Positions 9,085-19,007 of a stretch of 64,000 bases of DNA are shown here, piece by piece. The first letter of the stretch is position 1. Each line of letters begins with the position of its first letter. The stretch comes from Paraburkholderia unamae (GTDB taxonomy: Bacteria > Pseudomonadota > Gammaproteobacteria > Burkholderiales > Burkholderiaceae). The notes below the pieces were generated by a model. That model made no database searches. It saw only the letters and a program-made list of their open reading frames with translations, and was not told the origin of the DNA. The translations under genes were made by a program, and so were the position numbers. The stretch is from NCBI RefSeq assembly GCF_003268775.1, contig NZ_QLSU01000018.1:108291-172290 (forward strand). Reading direction: 5' to 3'.

Positions 9085-10239
9085 TCAGAACATATGCATG
9101 ACGCCCGCGAACACGCCGGTCTGGCTATGACCGTAGCTCGGGTTGTCGTTCGACGACGTGCCCGTTGCCGCGTCGAAATTGTTGTTGCCGTACGGGCCGT
9201 TGCCCAGGTTGATGTTCGACGTCGAACTGTTGTGCACGTAACCGGCTTCCGCGTAAAGGAAGGTGCGCTTCGACAGGTTGTACGTCGTGCCGAGCGTGTA
9301 CAGCGTGGCGTTGCCGTTGCCATTGTTCGCGTTGGCGTGGAACACGGCTGCGGTGATCGCCGAGGCGTCGTTCACCTGCCATGCGGCGCCGATCCATTCG
9401 TGGTTCACGCTGGTCGGCGCGCTCACGCCGGCCGGCTGCGAGGCGTCGCTCACGCCCATGCTCGCGTTGGTGGCATCAGGCGCGCTCAGGTGCTGGTAGC
9501 CCGCGTAGAGTTTCACCGGCCCGAACACGTAGGTGCCGCCCGCGAGAATCGAGCGCGAAGCCGAGTAGACGTTGTTGAACGAGCCGTTGGCGCCGCGCAC
9601 TTCGTCGTAGATCACGCGGAAATCGCCGCTGCCCCAGGTGTAAATGCCTTCCACGGCGTTCGTGCGGCCCTGACCGGTCGGCACGCCCTGCGCATTGACG
9701 GGCGCCGAGTTCCAGCTCGTGTTGTTCGTCAGCGAATACTGGCCTTTGAGCACGAGGCCGCCGAACAGCACGGGCGAGTCGTACTCCGCGCCGTTGCTCG
9801 TGCTCGTCCAGTTGCGGCCGCGCACGAGTGTCGAAATCGCGTAACGCTGCATCAGTTGCGGGTCCGTGCCCCAGCTATCCTGCGCCAGTTCGCCGGCGCC
9901 GAGATTACCCATCTTGAAGAGACCGAAGCGCTCGTTGGTGAAACCCACCGTGGCGTGACGGCCGAACAGGTTGCCAGCCGAAGCGCCGGTCATGGTATTG
10001 AGCTGACCTTCGAGCTGGAAGACCGCTTTCGTGCCGCCGCCGAGATCCTCGGAGCCGAGGAGCCCGAACCAGGAGCAACCCCAGTCGCCGCTCTGCGCCG
10101 AGAACTTGTTGCCGCCCGGAAGACCGGTCTCGTACTGCACGCCGTTGTCGATACGGCCGTACAGCGTGACGCTGCTCTGGGCGTGGGCCACCGTAGCCGC
10201 CGCTGCCATGACAGACAAAGCAATGACTTTCGTTTTCAT
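9085..10239 (-). CDS. Outer-membrane porin (Burkholderia general porin family)
   Basis: A 384-residue porin precursor. The signal peptide (MKTKVIALSVMAAAATVAHA) is followed by QSSVTLYGRIDNGVQY, the hallmark start of Burkholderiales porins; the protein ends with the outer-membrane signature of a C-terminal Phe (GVMHMF). The barrel segments include GLLGSEDLGGGTKAVFQLE and NLFGRHATVGF. Trimers of this type let small solutes cross the outer membrane. AGGAAA precedes the ATG at 10239. It lies just upstream of the LacI/ABC/GH1 locus and has an imperfect copy of the same operator about 305 bases upstream, so it may supply the same sugar. Confidence 0.92.
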   Translation of the reverse strand: MKTKVIALSVMAAAATVAHAQSSVTLYGRIDNGVQYETGLPGGNKFSAQSGDWGCSWFGLLGSEDLGGGTKAVFQLEGQLNTMTGASAGNLFGRHATVGFTNERFGLFKMGNLGAGELAQDSWGTDPQLMQRYAISTLVRGRNWTSTSNGAEYDSPVLFGGLVLKGQYSLTNNTSWNSAPVNAQGVPTGQGRTNAVEGIYTWGSGDFRVIYDEVRGANGSFNNVYSASRSILAGGTYVFGPVKLYAGYQHLSAPDATNASMGVSDASQPAGVSAPTSVNHEWIGAAWQVNDASAITAAVFHANANNGNGNATLYTLGTTYNLSKRTFLYAEAGYVHNSSTSNINLGNGPYGNNNFDAATGTSSNDNPSYGHSQTGVFAGVMHMF

Positions 10240-10446
10240 TAGGTTTCCTATATATCCTCTGGCGTCTCCAAACCATCCAGGCCGTGTGTGCGCTGCACCT
10301 TTGCTGCCTGGCTGAAATGCTCGAATCACATTTCGGAGCGATTATAGGGAGGCCCCTGCGCCGCCCATCGAACTTCCTGACCAGGGAAAACGACGTTACC
10401 GATAACAGTTGCGCGCAATGTGGCCACGCTGTACCACCCCGTCTTA

Positions 10447-10466
10447 TGACCATGAGGTCATGGTCA
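10447..10466. promoter_or_regulatory. Inverted repeat TGACCATG-N4-CATGGTCA upstream of porin
   Basis: Perfect 8-bp arms around four bases, 208 bases upstream of the porin start. It is one of three palindromic elements in the 630-base gap between porin and BON genes (10240-10870), which otherwise contains no supported gene. It is a likely regulator site; the binder is unknown. Confidence 0.4.
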
Positions 10467-10475
10467 CCTGCCTGG

Positions 10476-10487
10476 CAAACCGGTTTG
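10476..10487. promoter_or_regulatory. 12-bp palindrome CAAACCGGTTTG upstream of porin
   Basis: A perfect 12-bp palindrome with a central CG step, of a kind often bound by LacI-type regulators. It follows the 10447-10466 repeat by ten bases. The regulator is not identified. Confidence 0.35.
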
Positions 10488-10544
10488 GGTTCGTGAGCGA
10501 AAAAACGGTGCACGCGGAAAACCGCGCAAAAAATTCCGTTAGCA

Positions 10545-10558
10545 TGAAAGCGATTTCA
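10545..10558. promoter_or_regulatory. Imperfect copy of the LacI-type operator (TGAAAGCGATTTCA)
   Basis: It differs by one base from the operator at 8904-8917. It lies 305 bases upstream of the porin start and about the same distance from the divergent BON gene, so which promoter it serves is unclear. It is included because the core recurs only around this locus. Confidence 0.45.
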
Positions 10559-10870
10559 AGCTTGACAGCGTCTTTGGAGCGTGTTCAATGTTGTGAAGAT
10601 GCAACGACTCGCCGGCTCCCGCTGTTCTTTCGCCACGTCGCACCCGCGGCGTCCCGTCCGATCCCGATGCACCTGCAAACCTTTCGCCGGGTAACGGCAC
10701 GACCGTTTCATGCTCGGCGCGGCAAGATTCTCGAAGCGCCCTTGCGGTGCGTGGCCATGGGAGCCCATGGCGAGGAATTTTGTCCGATGACTTCGCGGCC
10801 CCGCATGGTGTTGGACCGGAAGACGTGCTGCCGGAGTTTGCCGGCGCACTTGCCAATGTAAGGAGGTGTT

Positions 10871-11164
10871 GTGAAAACAACCATGACTTCCACGCTCGCG
10901 TTATTGATCGCCAGCACCCTGGCGCCAGCCGTTCTCGCCGACACCGGTTCGAGCGCAAGCGACGGGCAGATCGAACACAATGTGCGCGTCAATGCGGCGC
11001 GCCACGGTGTTGGGCTGTCTCACGTGTTTGTGTTTTCCCGCGGGGGTGCGGTCACGCTGGTCGGGTGGGTTCCCCAGCATGAGGATGTCGCGATGGCCGG
11101 ACAAAGCGCGGCGGCCGTGGACGGTGTGACCTCGGTGAACAACCAGCTTGCACGTGGACGTTGA
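10871..11164 (+). CDS. BON-domain periplasmic protein
   Basis: A 97-residue protein with a signal peptide (to about residue 23, VLA-D) and one BON domain: IEHNVRVNAARHGV, the Gly-containing VTLVGWVPQHEDV strand pair and AAAVDGVTSVNNQL. BON domains bind membranes and occur in osmotic-stress and secretin-associated proteins. The start is GTG at 10871, supported by a near-perfect ribosome site (AAGGAGG) six bases upstream. It is transcribed alone and followed by a strong hairpin at 11269-11306. No partner can be named from context. Confidence 0.85.
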   Translation: MKTTMTSTLALLIASTLAPAVLADTGSSASDGQIEHNVRVNAARHGVGLSHVFVFSRGGAVTLVGWVPQHEDVAMAGQSAAAVDGVTSVNNQLARGR

Positions 11165-11268
11165 GTGAGGATCGGAGCGGTCGTGTGTCTCTGTACAGGC
11201 CGCGTGAGTTCTTCAATTATTCCGTACCACTGATTATTGTTCCGATCAATGGCTGCGGATAGGTTCCG

Positions 11269-11306
11269 GTCGCCGGCGCGCGCAACAGACTTCACGCGCC
11301 GGCGAC
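11269..11306. terminator. Convergent hairpin between BON gene and lyase gene
   Basis: Perfect 12-bp GC-rich arms (GTCGCCGGCGCG / CGCGCCGGCGAC) around a 14-base loop in the gap between two convergent genes. No T-run is seen, so it is probably a transcription block or mRNA 3' end shared by both strands. Confidence 0.6.
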
Positions 11307-11317
11307 CCGCCCCGCGT

Positions 11318-12202
11318 TTACTCCTTGGCCGCGTATTCGCGATCGAGGCGATCGAACAGCGGCTTGTTCACGAGGCGCTGGCGTTCCGCGAACGGCGCGA
11401 CGATATTCGCGTCTTCGTCGAGGCGGCCGTTCGCGCTCAGCATGCCGAGCGCGCGCTGCATGCCCACCAGCGCGCCTTGCAGCGCCGCGTTCGCGTACAG
11501 CACCAGCGCGTAGCCCAGACCCGCCAATGCCTCGCGCGACTGCACCGGCGTCTTGCCGCCGATCACGATGTTGATGAGTTGCGGCGCGTCGATGAGCTTC
11601 GGCAGGCGCTCGATGTCTTCGAGCTTTTCAGTCGCTTCGATAAAGAGGATATCCGCGCCCGCCTCGATGAACGCGTGGCCGCGCGCGATCGCGTCCTCGA
11701 TACCGTGCACCGCCGCCGCGTCGGTGCGCGCCATGATGAGCAGGTTGCCGTCTTCGCGCGCATCCACGGCCGCGCGGATCTTGCCCACCATCTCGCTCGT
11801 GCCGATCACTTCCTTGTTGGCGAAGTGGCCGCACTTCTTCGGCATGATCTGGTCTTCGAACTGGATCGCGTCCGCGCCGCTGCGCTCCAGCGTGCGCACG
11901 GTCTGACGCACGTTCAGCGCGTTGCCGAAGCCCGTGTCGGCGTCGACGATGAGCGGCAGGTTCACCGCGTCGCGCACGCGCGCCGTGTGCTCCGCCACGT
12001 CGGACAGGCCGATGAAGCCGAGGTCGGGCAAGCCGAACGACATGTTCGTCACGCCCGCGCCCGTGAGGTAAAGCGCTTCGAAACCGGCGTCCTCGATCAC
12101 GCGCGCACTCATCGCGTTGAAAGCGCCCGGCACGAGCAGGCCGCGGCGTTCGTTGACCTTGGCGCGGAACGCAGCGCGGCGCGCAGCAGTGGAATTCGTC
12201 AT
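11318..12202 (-). CDS. Isocitrate lyase/PEP mutase family lyase (methylisocitrate lyase- or oxaloacetate decarboxylase-like)
   Basis: A 294-residue TIM-barrel enzyme. The family motif KKCGH with the catalytic Cys lies in IQFEDQIMPKKCGHFANK, and the metal-binding acidic residues are in IVDADTGFG. Members split C-C bonds of 2-hydroxy/2-oxo acids (2-methylisocitrate, dimethylmalate) or decarboxylate oxaloacetate. The ATG at 12202 has GGAG nine bases upstream. A -24/-12 sigma-54 promoter lies about 45 bases ahead, and a PrpR-like activator is divergently encoded. There is no methylcitrate synthase or aconitase beside it, so a plain propionate operon is doubtful and the true substrate is open. Confidence 0.85.
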   Translation of the reverse strand: MTNSTAARRAAFRAKVNERRGLLVPGAFNAMSARVIEDAGFEALYLTGAGVTNMSFGLPDLGFIGLSDVAEHTARVRDAVNLPLIVDADTGFGNALNVRQTVRTLERSGADAIQFEDQIMPKKCGHFANKEVIGTSEMVGKIRAAVDAREDGNLLIMARTDAAAVHGIEDAIARGHAFIEAGADILFIEATEKLEDIERLPKLIDAPQLINIVIGGKTPVQSREALAGLGYALVLYANAALQGALVGMQRALGMLSANGRLDEDANIVAPFAERQRLVNKPLFDRLDREYAAKE

Positions 12203-12245
12203 TGCAGTCACTCCATGAGTTGGGGATTGGGATGGATAGCCTTTC

Positions 12246-12261
12246 TGCACGAAGCATGCCA
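12246..12261 (-). promoter_or_regulatory. Sigma-54 (-24/-12) promoter of the lyase gene
   Basis: On the minus strand the sequence reads TGGCATGCTTCGTGCA. The GG and GC dinucleotides are exactly 12 bases apart, as sigma-54 promoters require, with a good match to TGGCAC-N5-TTGCA at both elements except one base each. Transcription would start near 12234, about 32 bases before the ATG. The divergent gene encodes a sigma-54 activator, which fits. Confidence 0.75.
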
Positions 12262-12345
12262 GTTAAGGTGGAAGGTGCTCCAAGCCCGATAAAACAACGA
12301 CTTAGGGGTTTCGCTGGGATTGCGAGTGTTTCGTGGCACAATGCC

Positions 12346-12357
12346 TGAAACGTTTCA
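12346..12357. promoter_or_regulatory. Probable activator site TGAAACGTTTCA
   Basis: A perfect 12-bp palindrome about 85 bases upstream of the -24 element of the lyase promoter, a normal distance for the enhancer site of a sigma-54 activator. TTCGAAA-type partial repeats follow within 25 bases. Binding by the PrpR-like protein is inferred. Confidence 0.5.
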
Positions 12358-12418
12358 TGGAACGCATTTCGAAACAACCCATGGAACAGACCCTCCCTTG
12401 TTTCCCGAGGTCAGTGCC

Positions 12419-14383
<1,965 letters not shown>

Positions 14384-14447
14384 TCCCCATGAGCAGGCTC
14401 GGGTAAGATGGAGACCACGCCTCCACCCTGCCGCGGAACCTGCCATC

Positions 14448-15059
14448 GTGAACTATTTCAATGTCCTGCTCGCGCTTTCCGGCGTTCTGTTCCTGAGCGT
14501 CGCCAGCCCCGGACCGAACTTCGTCATCGTCACGTCCACGGCAGTCGCTTCGCGCCGCGCGGGGCTCGCAACGGGCCTCGGGCTCGCCGCCGCTTCGGGC
14601 ACCTGGGCGTGGATCGCCATCGCGGGCCTGAGCCTGATCGTCGCGCACGTCGCCTGGATCGGCACCGTGCTGCGCATCGCGGGCGCGGGCTATCTGATCT
14701 GGCTCGGCGCGAAAACGCTGCTCACGGCGCGCCAGCCTTTGAAGGTGTCGGCGCATGGCGCAACCTCGGGCTGGAGTGCCGCGAAAAAGGGCTATGTCGT
14801 GAGCATGACCAATCCAAAGGCGATCGCGTTCTACGGCAGTATCTTCGCGCTGATGGTGCCCGCCGGTTCGCCGCGCTGGCTCGAAATCGCGGTCGTGGTG
14901 ATCGCGATCCTCATTTCGTGCGCGTGGTATTGCACGATGGCGCTGCTCGCCTCGCATCCCGCCGTGCGCCAGTTCCTCATCCGGCGCAAGGCCGCGCTCG
15001 ACTCCGTGGTGGGCGTCGTGCTGATCGCGCTTGGCGGCCGGATGCTCGCGGGGCGCTGA
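14448..15059 (+). CDS. LysE/RhtB-family amino acid exporter
   Basis: A 203-residue integral membrane protein with six hydrophobic segments. The N-terminal SVASPGPNFVIVTSTAVASRRAG block is the signature of LysE/RhtB exporters, and the middle TNPKAIAFYGSIF segment is also conserved. The family exports amino acids or related metabolites using the proton gradient. The start is GTG. It lies 64 bases after the PrpR-like gene in the same direction but shows no functional link to it. The next genes on the opposite strand concern arginine, citrulline and ornithine, which could be a hint to the exported compound but is only positional. Confidence 0.9.
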   Translation: MNYFNVLLALSGVLFLSVASPGPNFVIVTSTAVASRRAGLATGLGLAAASGTWAWIAIAGLSLIVAHVAWIGTVLRIAGAGYLIWLGAKTLLTARQPLKVSAHGATSGWSAAKKGYVVSMTNPKAIAFYGSIFALMVPAGSPRWLEIAVVVIAILISCAWYCTMALLASHPAVRQFLIRRKAALDSVVGVVLIALGGRMLAGR

Positions 15060-15088
15060 GTTCGCCCGCCGCGAGCGCGCGCAGGCGG

Positions 15089-16027
15089 CTAGCGCCGCTT
15101 CTCCAGATGCACGCCGGCCAGCATGCAGCGCACCGACCCGCCGGCCATCTCGATGGTCGGCACCTTCAGCGGCAGCAATTGCGCCGAGCGTTCGATCACA
15201 CTTCGCTGCCGCGCAGTCAGGCAATCGAACGCACGCTGCGACAACGCGAGCACGCGCCCATCACGCGCCGAAAGCTCGATGGCGTTGCCCGCGAAATCGC
15301 CGATCTGCTCCGGCTCCAGTCCGATGACAGTGCGCCCGCTGCGTTCCAGACGCTGATGAATCCAGGCGCGACGCGCAACGTCGTTGATCATGTCGAGGCC
15401 GACCAGCGCGAACTCGGTCGCAACGCTCATCATGACGTTGGTGTGATAGATCGGCCGGCCATCCGCGCCAGTCGTGTCGAAACACTCGGGCTCGAACTCG
15501 AAGCGCCGGCAAAAGCGCGCGAGCGCCACGGGGTCGGCGCGGCGCGAGCGCGCCGTGTACGCCACGCGGGTCACATGGTCGAGCACCATCGCGCCCGTGC
15601 CCTCCAGAAATACTTCGTCATGCTCAAGACCTGAGAAGTCGGTCACATCCTCCACGCGATACTCCGACTTGAGCATCTCGATCACATCCGTGCGCCGTTC
15701 GCGCCGCCGGTTGCCGCTATACATCGGATAGAGCGCGACATGCCCGCCCGCGTGCGTGGAAAACCAGTTGTTGGGGAACACCGAGTCGGGCGTGCCGTGC
15801 TCGCCGAAGTCGTCGAAGAGATGCACGCGCACGCCCGCGTCTTCGAGCGTTTGCGCGGCGCGGCTCACCTCCTCGCGCGCCGCCTCGGCGATAGCCCCGG
15901 CGCGCTCGCCGCTCGCGCCGGCCGTGCACTGGAACGCGTTGTCCGCGGCCGTTTCGGGGTTGGGATGAAAACGGTGCGGCCGGATCATCACGACGGCGCG
16001 AGGCGCCTGGATCGAATGGAAATTCAT
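15089..16027 (-). CDS. ctlX: CtlX-type citrulline/arginine amidinohydrolase-like protein
   Basis: A protein of about 312 residues of the dimethylarginine dimethylaminohydrolase/arginine deiminase superfamily. Visible are the N-terminal RAVVMIRPHRFHPNPETAAD, the PNNWFSTH block, the catalytic His in PIYHTNVMMS, and the active Cys in the C-terminal GGSVRCMLAGVH. This layout fits CtlX, described as a citrulline-utilisation hydrolase. It follows ornithine cyclodeaminase with a 38-base gap in one transcript, consistent with conversion of citrulline to ornithine and then proline. The ATG start has no strong ribosome site; an in-frame TTG eight codons upstream is possible. Confidence 0.83.
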   Translation of the reverse strand: MNFHSIQAPRAVVMIRPHRFHPNPETAADNAFQCTAGASGERAGAIAEAAREEVSRAAQTLEDAGVRVHLFDDFGEHGTPDSVFPNNWFSTHAGGHVALYPMYSGNRRRERRTDVIEMLKSEYRVEDVTDFSGLEHDEVFLEGTGAMVLDHVTRVAYTARSRRADPVALARFCRRFEFEPECFDTTGADGRPIYHTNVMMSVATEFALVGLDMINDVARRAWIHQRLERSGRTVIGLEPEQIGDFAGNAIELSARDGRVLALSQRAFDCLTARQRSVIERSAQLLPLKVPTIEMAGGSVRCMLAGVHLEKRR

Positions 16028-16065
16028 GGGGCGTAGCGAATGAGAAACCAAACCGGACGATACGA

Positions 16066-17136
16066 TCAGGCCACCGAATCCACCGGTTCCACCTGAGCGA
16101 GGGAACTCGCGCGGGCCGCCGGTTCACTGATCAACGCAAAGAGATTCTTGGGGTCTTCGGCGGGCGGAATCAGCGCAATCTCGCTGCCCTCGCCGTGCTC
16201 CAGTTCGAGCGCATACAGATAGCGCAGCGCGGAATAATCCTCCAGCGCGAAGCCCACCGAATCGAATACCGTGACCTGCGCCGCATGCTCGCGGCCCGCC
16301 GCCTCGCCTTGCAGCACGCGCCAGAACTCGGTCACCGGAAAGTCGGCGGGCATTTGCTGGATCTCGCCTTCAATGCGGCTCTGCGGCTCGTATTCGACAA
16401 TCACGCGCGCCATGCGCAGCACGTCCGCGTGCAGTTCGGTCTTGCCGGGGCAATCGCCGCCCACCGCGTTCAGGTGCATGCCCGGCTCGATCATCTCCGG
16501 CGTGATGATCGTGGCGTACGCCTTGTCGGCCGTGACCGTCGTGACGATGTCGGCGCCGCGCACCGCCTGCGCGGTCGAGTCCGCGCGCACGACATTCAGG
16601 CGCGGGAATGCTGCCAGGTTGCGCACGAGTTTGTCGGTCGCCTTCGCGTCAATGTCGAACACGCGAATCTCCTCGATGCCCAGCAGCGCATGGAACGCCA
16701 CGGCCTGGAATTCGCTTTGCGCACCGTTGCCGATCAGCGCCATCGTGCGCGCATTCGCGCGCGCCAGATGCTTCGCGGCCAGCACCGAAGTCGCCGCCGT
16801 GCGCAGCGCCGTGGTGAGCGTAAGTTCCGCGAGCAGCAACGGGTAGCCCGTGGCGACGTCGCCGAGCGCGCCGAACGCCATGACCGTGTGCAACCCGCGC
16901 AGCGCGTTGACCGGGTGGCCGTTCACGTACTTGAAGGCGAATCGCTGCGCGTCCGCCACGGGCATGAGTTCGATCACGCCCTCGCGCGAATGGCACGCGA
17001 CGCGCGGCGATTTGTCGAAATCGGCCCAGCGCCGGTAGTCGGATTCCAGCACGTCGACGAGTTCGCTCAGGAAGCGGCGCACGCCAATTCGCGCGATCAG
17101 ACGGCGGGTGGCGGGAACGTCGAGAAAGCGGGTCAT
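16066..17136 (-). CDS. Ornithine cyclodeaminase
   Basis: A 356-residue member of the ornithine cyclodeaminase/mu-crystallin family. It has the substrate-binding segment SPRVACHSREGVIELMPV, the KYVNGHP lysine block, the NAD-binding Rossmann fold (TMALIGNGAQSEFQAVAF), and the catalytic acidic block NAVGGDCPGKTEL. The enzyme converts L-ornithine to L-proline and ammonia. The C-terminal extension (about 60 residues ending in VEPVDSVA) is typical of the longer proteobacterial form. It sits between an Lrp regulator and CtlX, forming an ornithine/citrulline breakdown unit. Confidence 0.9.
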   Translation of the reverse strand: MTRFLDVPATRRLIARIGVRRFLSELVDVLESDYRRWADFDKSPRVACHSREGVIELMPVADAQRFAFKYVNGHPVNALRGLHTVMAFGALGDVATGYPLLLAELTLTTALRTAATSVLAAKHLARANARTMALIGNGAQSEFQAVAFHALLGIEEIRVFDIDAKATDKLVRNLAAFPRLNVVRADSTAQAVRGADIVTTVTADKAYATIITPEMIEPGMHLNAVGGDCPGKTELHADVLRMARVIVEYEPQSRIEGEIQQMPADFPVTEFWRVLQGEAAGREHAAQVTVFDSVGFALEDYSALRYLYALELEHGEGSEIALIPPAEDPKNLFALISEPAARASSLAQVEPVDSVA

Positions 17137-17296
17137 GAAATGTCTCCTGATGGATGCGCGGCGTTACGCCACGTGATAAGGAGATTATTTCGGTGAAGCG
17201 CGCCAGCCAGAAGAGAGCAAAGCTGGCAAAACGCACAGCAAATGTGGCACTTTGCCCGCTTGCGCTGGCACGTTGACAACCCGGCGCGACGCTCGC

Positions 17297-17728
17297 TCAG
17301 GCCTTGTGCGTGGAGAGAAGGATGCTGGTCTCGCTGTTGCCGATGCCGTCGATCAGGCGGATCGCACCGAGCACGCGATCGAAATGTTCGAGCGAATCGG
17401 CCTGGAGTTCCGCGATCAGGTCCCAGCGCCCGTTCGTGCTGTAGATGGTCGAAACGTTCGGGTAGCCGCGCAGCGCCTTCACCACTTCGGCGGCGCGATT
17501 ACCCTCTACCGCGATCGACATCAGCGCGCGGATGCGATGCTTCTCCGCCGCGGGCTTCACCTTGATCGTGTAGCCGACGATCACGCCGTTTTCCTCCAGC
17601 CGCGCAATGCGGTTCTGCACCGTTGCGCGCGCGACCCGCAGTTGCTTCGCGAGCGCGACGACCGAGGTGCGCGCGTTGTCGCGCAGGAGCGCGATGAGTT
17701 GGCGATCGACGTCGTCGAGGGTAATCAT
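17297..17728 (-). CDS. Lrp/AsnC-family regulator
   Basis: A 143-residue regulator with the winged helix-turn-helix of Lrp/AsnC proteins (LDDVDRQLIALLRDNARTSVVALAKQLRVARATVQNRI) and a C-terminal RAM effector domain (ALMSIAVEG, IYSTNGRWDLIAEL). Such proteins bind amino acids and act locally or globally. It lies 160 bases upstream of ornithine cyclodeaminase in the same direction, so a local role in ornithine or arginine breakdown is the simplest reading. Confidence 0.9.
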   Translation of the reverse strand: MITLDDVDRQLIALLRDNARTSVVALAKQLRVARATVQNRIARLEENGVIVGYTIKVKPAAEKHRIRALMSIAVEGNRAAEVVKALRGYPNVSTIYSTNGRWDLIAELQADSLEHFDRVLGAIRLIDGIGNSETSILLSTHKA

Positions 17729-17925
17729 GTCGAATGTCCTGCGTGTTTTGCCAAAACGCTGGCTGAAACGCTTGCCGTAATGCTTGTCGAAACCCGCGAC
17801 TATGCAGGCAATGCCCGGCGCGCGCCATTCGTGTTAGTCAGAATGTGCAACCCGATGGGCATTTTGCCTGGATTATCGGCATTCCGCCGGCTTTCCGGTC
17901 GATGCCCGGCATCGAGCCTGTAGGG

Positions 17926-18861
17926 CTAGCTCCCGTTGCCCCGTTTGCGCGCGTCCTTGCGCGCCTCGCTCACGAGCCAGTCGCGAAACGCGGCGAGTCG
18001 CGGCAGGCTCGCGCACTCGGGCCGGTACACCACGTAGTACGCGAGCGCCGAAGTGAACGTCACGTCCGGAAAGAGGCGCACGAGGCGGCCGGCCGCGAGA
18101 TCGTCGCGCGCCAGCACGCTGCGCGCGAGCGCCACGCCGTGCCCGTCTATCGCGGCCTGAAGCACGGCGGCCGAGTTGTTGATTTTCATGCCGCGGCTGG
18201 CCGCCGCGCCGCGCGCGCCCACGCTCCCGAACCAGGCGTCCCACGACGCGAAGCCCGCGTGGCTATCAACCGAAAGATCGTGAATGAGCGTCGCGCGGGC
18301 CAGCTCGCGCGGCGTGCGCCATTTCCCCGCGCGGCGCATGGCGGGCGAGCATACCGGGTAGACCTCCTCGTCCATGAGCTTGAGCGCCGTGAGGCCCGGC
18401 CACGCGCCCGCGCCATAACGCACGCCGATATCGACCCCCTGCGCGACGAAGTCCACCAGCTTCAGGCTCGTGTCGAGCCGCACATCGGTGTCGGGCCACG
18501 CGGCCTGAAAGCCGTCGATGCGCGGCAGCAGCCATTTGGCGGCGAACGCGGGGCTGACCGTGACCGTGAGCACGCCGTTTGCCGCGCCTTCCTTGAGCCG
18601 TTCGAGCCCGAGGCTCAGACGGTCGAAGCCCGCGCGAATATCGGGCAGCGCGCGCTCGGCCACTTCGGTGGCGACGAGCCGCGCCCGGCCGCCGGTGCCG
18701 CGCACGAACAGCGGCGTGCCGAGCCAGTCCTCCAGGCTGCGCACGAGCTGCCCGACGGCCGCGGGCGTAACGTTCAGTTCGGCCGCCGCCGCGGAAAAGC
18801 TTTGATGGCGGGCACTCGCCTCGAAGGCGCGCATGGCGTTCAGATAGACCGGGGTCGTCAT
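17926..18861 (-). CDS. LysR-family regulator (GcvA-like)
   Basis: A 311-residue LysR protein. The N-terminal helix-turn-helix (LNAMRAFEASARHQSFSAAAAELNVTPAAVGQLVRSLEDWLG) has the GcvA-type form, and the substrate-binding domain includes LTVTVSPAFAAKWLLPRI and VDIGVRYGAGAWPGL. It is divergent from the four-gene SDR operon that begins at 19008, with 146 bases between the start codons, the usual arrangement for a LysR activator and its target. The inducer is unknown. Confidence 0.9.
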   Translation of the reverse strand: MTTPVYLNAMRAFEASARHQSFSAAAAELNVTPAAVGQLVRSLEDWLGTPLFVRGTGGRARLVATEVAERALPDIRAGFDRLSLGLERLKEGAANGVLTVTVSPAFAAKWLLPRIDGFQAAWPDTDVRLDTSLKLVDFVAQGVDIGVRYGAGAWPGLTALKLMDEEVYPVCSPAMRRAGKWRTPRELARATLIHDLSVDSHAGFASWDAWFGSVGARGAAASRGMKINNSAAVLQAAIDGHGVALARSVLARDDLAAGRLVRLFPDVTFTSALAYYVVYRPECASLPRLAAFRDWLVSEARKDARKRGNGS

Positions 18862-19007
18862 GATCTAAAGATTTTCTATCAACCGCAGACAGAATATCTG
18901 ATTTGTGGACGCGGCGGCATGCGCACAGAATGGGCATCAATCAATGACGCAAATCCAACGCATTTTCCGCGGTCTTTGTCCCCTTTCAGCCTCTCCGAGG
19001 AGTCGTC

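Noticed and set aside
10409..10861. Possible gene of 150 codons upstream of the BON gene
   Set aside because: No domain, no ribosome site, and it spans the palindromic operator-like elements; composition looks random.
12335..12350. TGGCAC at 12334-12339 as a sigma-54 promoter for the PrpR-like gene
   Set aside because: No GC element at the required 12-base spacing on the plus strand; only the minus-strand site at 12246-12261 fits.
12320..12418. Longer N-terminus for the PrpR-like protein (TTG at 12320 or ATG at 12341)
   Set aside because: It would place the regulatory palindrome inside the coding sequence; GTG at 12419 has a GAGG ribosome site and fits the start of the PrpR_N domain.
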